A stretch of 7,255 nt of DNA. Origin: Clostridiaceae bacterium (GTDB taxonomy: Bacteria > Bacillota > Clostridia > Oscillospirales > Acutalibacteraceae). The translations under genes and the position numbers were made by a program. Positions 6,731 to 7,255 of this stretch are shown here, piece after piece; within the stretch, counting starts at the first letter, position 1, and each line of letters starts with the position of its first letter. The stretch covers positions 1 through 7,255 of the forward strand of contig JAEDGK010000101.1 of NCBI GenBank assembly GCA_016297555.1. The letters run 5' to 3'. The notes beneath the pieces were generated by a model, which saw nothing but the letters and a program-made list of their open reading frames with translations, made no database searches and was not told where the DNA came from.

Positions 6731-6758
6731 AAAAATTTTTTAATTTTTTTGTTAAGTA
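6731..6758 (+). promoter_or_regulatory. A/T-tract UP-like element upstream of the PHP gene promoter
   Basis: A run of A5, T6, AA, T7 and further A/T ends immediately before the -35 at 6759, covering roughly -36 to -63. Phased A and T tracts here are typical of UP elements contacted by the RNA polymerase alpha subunit and of bent DNA. The inverted AACAAAAA/TTTTTGTT pair has no G+C core, so it is not called a terminator. Confidence 0.45.
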
Positions 6759-6787
6759 TTTACAAAAGTTTTAAATGTTGTTATAAT
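6759..6787 (+). promoter_or_regulatory. Strong extended sigma-A-like promoter of the PHP gene
   Basis: TTTACA (6759-6764) and a perfect TATAAT (6782-6787) are 17 bases apart, with TG plus one base before the -10 (6779-6781). Transcription should begin near 6794, giving a leader of about 40 bases. A small palindrome TATTG-TT-CAATA (6787-6798) lies across the start point. Confidence 0.8.
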
Positions 6788-6833
6788 ATTGTTCAATAAT
6801 AACACGAAATCCTTTGGTTTTTGGAGGTAAAAA

Positions 6834-7255
6834 ATGAAAAAATTCAAAAAAGCCGCCGCTGTTTTTATGGCAGCCGCAATCCTTATGACATTTGCTCCGT
6901 TCTCTTTTGCGGCAAGCGACATTGATTATCAGATTACCAACCCTTATGCATCCGTTGACTTCGACACTTGGAATCAGTATAAAGCCGATCTACACAGCCA
7001 TACAACTTTCAGCGACGGTCATAACACTCTGCCCGAAATGGCGGAAAGACATTATGAGCTCGGTTTTGATATTTATGCAATAACTGACCACGGCACAAAC
7101 AGCACAGGATTTACAAACCAGAAGTTCAACACTGCAATGGAGCTTGTTTCCGTTATTAAAAATGACGGAGAGCATCACGATGAAGTGCTTTCGGCAAACG
7201 GCACAGCCGCAAACGGAAACGCTTATAAGGTCGAAACAGTCAACGGCGACGAATA
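6834..7255 (+). CDS. Exported PHP-domain protein, N-terminal part (runs off the right edge)
   Basis: Reading frame of 140 residues open to the window edge. MKKFKKAAAVFMAAAILMTF followed by APFSFAA is a signal peptide with probable cleavage after Ala26 or Ala27. The mature part then carries the start of a polymerase-and-histidinol-phosphatase (PHP) metal-dependent phosphoesterase domain: ADLHSHTTFSDG (51-62) with His54, His56 and Asp61, Glu68 in the next helix, and AITDHG (82-87) with Asp85 and His86. These are the first two metal-binding motifs of the family; the others would lie beyond the window. PHP proteins act on phosphoesters such as histidinol phosphate, nucleoside phosphates or DNA ends; the substrate here is unknown. 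GGAGG (6823-6827) lies six bases before the ATG. It is divergent from the minus-strand operon and has the strongest promoter in the window, so it is probably well expressed. Confidence 0.87.
   Translation, partial: MKKFKKAAAVFMAAAILMTFAPFSFAASDIDYQITNPYASVDFDTWNQYKADLHSHTTFSDGHNTLPEMAERHYELGFDIYAITDHGTNSTGFTNQKFNTAMELVSVIKNDGEHHDEVLSANGTAANGNAYKVETVNGDE

Noticed and set aside
6728..6753. AACAAAAA...TTTTTGTT inverted repeat as a terminator
   Set aside because: The stem would be nearly all A-T and sits between two divergent promoters where no transcript needs to end; an UP-like or bent-DNA element fits better.
1..7255. tRNA, rRNA, CRISPR array, insertion sequence or phage genes
   Set aside because: I looked for arrays of direct repeats, inverted ends around transposase-like frames and cloverleaf-like segments in the gaps and saw none; genes fill nearly all of the window.

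Overview
The window looks like chromosome of an anaerobic, probably gut-associated member of the Firmicutes (Clostridia, perhaps an Oscillospiraceae/Ruminococcaceae relative). Reasons: moderate G+C coding DNA with AT-rich intergenic regions, strong AGGAGG-type ribosome binding sites, sigma-A-like promoters, short Gram-positive signal peptides ending in AFA or similar, and several carbohydrate-active enzymes close together. The assignment is inferred from style and protein families, not from a marker gene.

Layout. (1) 1-366, minus strand: the first 122 residues of a gene that runs off the left edge, probably an FkbM-type methyltransferase. (2) 367-466: divergent control region with a good minus-strand promoter and a block of repeated AT-rich words. 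(3) 467-3354, plus strand: a two-gene operon overlapping by ATGA. It encodes an HSL-type (HGGGW/GDSAG) alpha/beta hydrolase and a 652-residue glycoside hydrolase-like protein with a GATase-like 'trimerisation' domain and a GH42-like four-cysteine site. (4) 3375-3414: a strong hairpin serving as terminator between convergent operons. (5) 6643-3431, minus strand: a three-gene operon. In order of transcription it encodes an exported, probably beta-propeller protein, a GH43-like glycosidase without a signal peptide, and an exported PGAP1/lipase-like alpha/beta hydrolase. (6) 6644-6833: a second divergent control region with a near-consensus extended promoter and an A/T-tract UP-like element. (7) 6834-7255 and beyond, plus strand: the start of an exported PHP-domain phosphoesterase.

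How they might work together. The plus-strand pair resembles an intracellular step in glycan use: an esterase removing acyl groups and a glycosidase cutting the deacylated sugar. The minus-strand operon mixes two exported proteins with one cytosolic glycosidase, so it may couple an outside lipase or sensor-like activity to inside sugar processing; this is inference only. I found no RNA gene, CRISPR array, insertion sequence or prophage signal. I do not see a clear-cut undescribed multi-gene system. The most unusual items are the GH42-like cysteine cluster in the GH-like protein, the non-canonical nucleophile elbow of the exported hydrolase, the unclassified propeller protein and the exported PHP protein.
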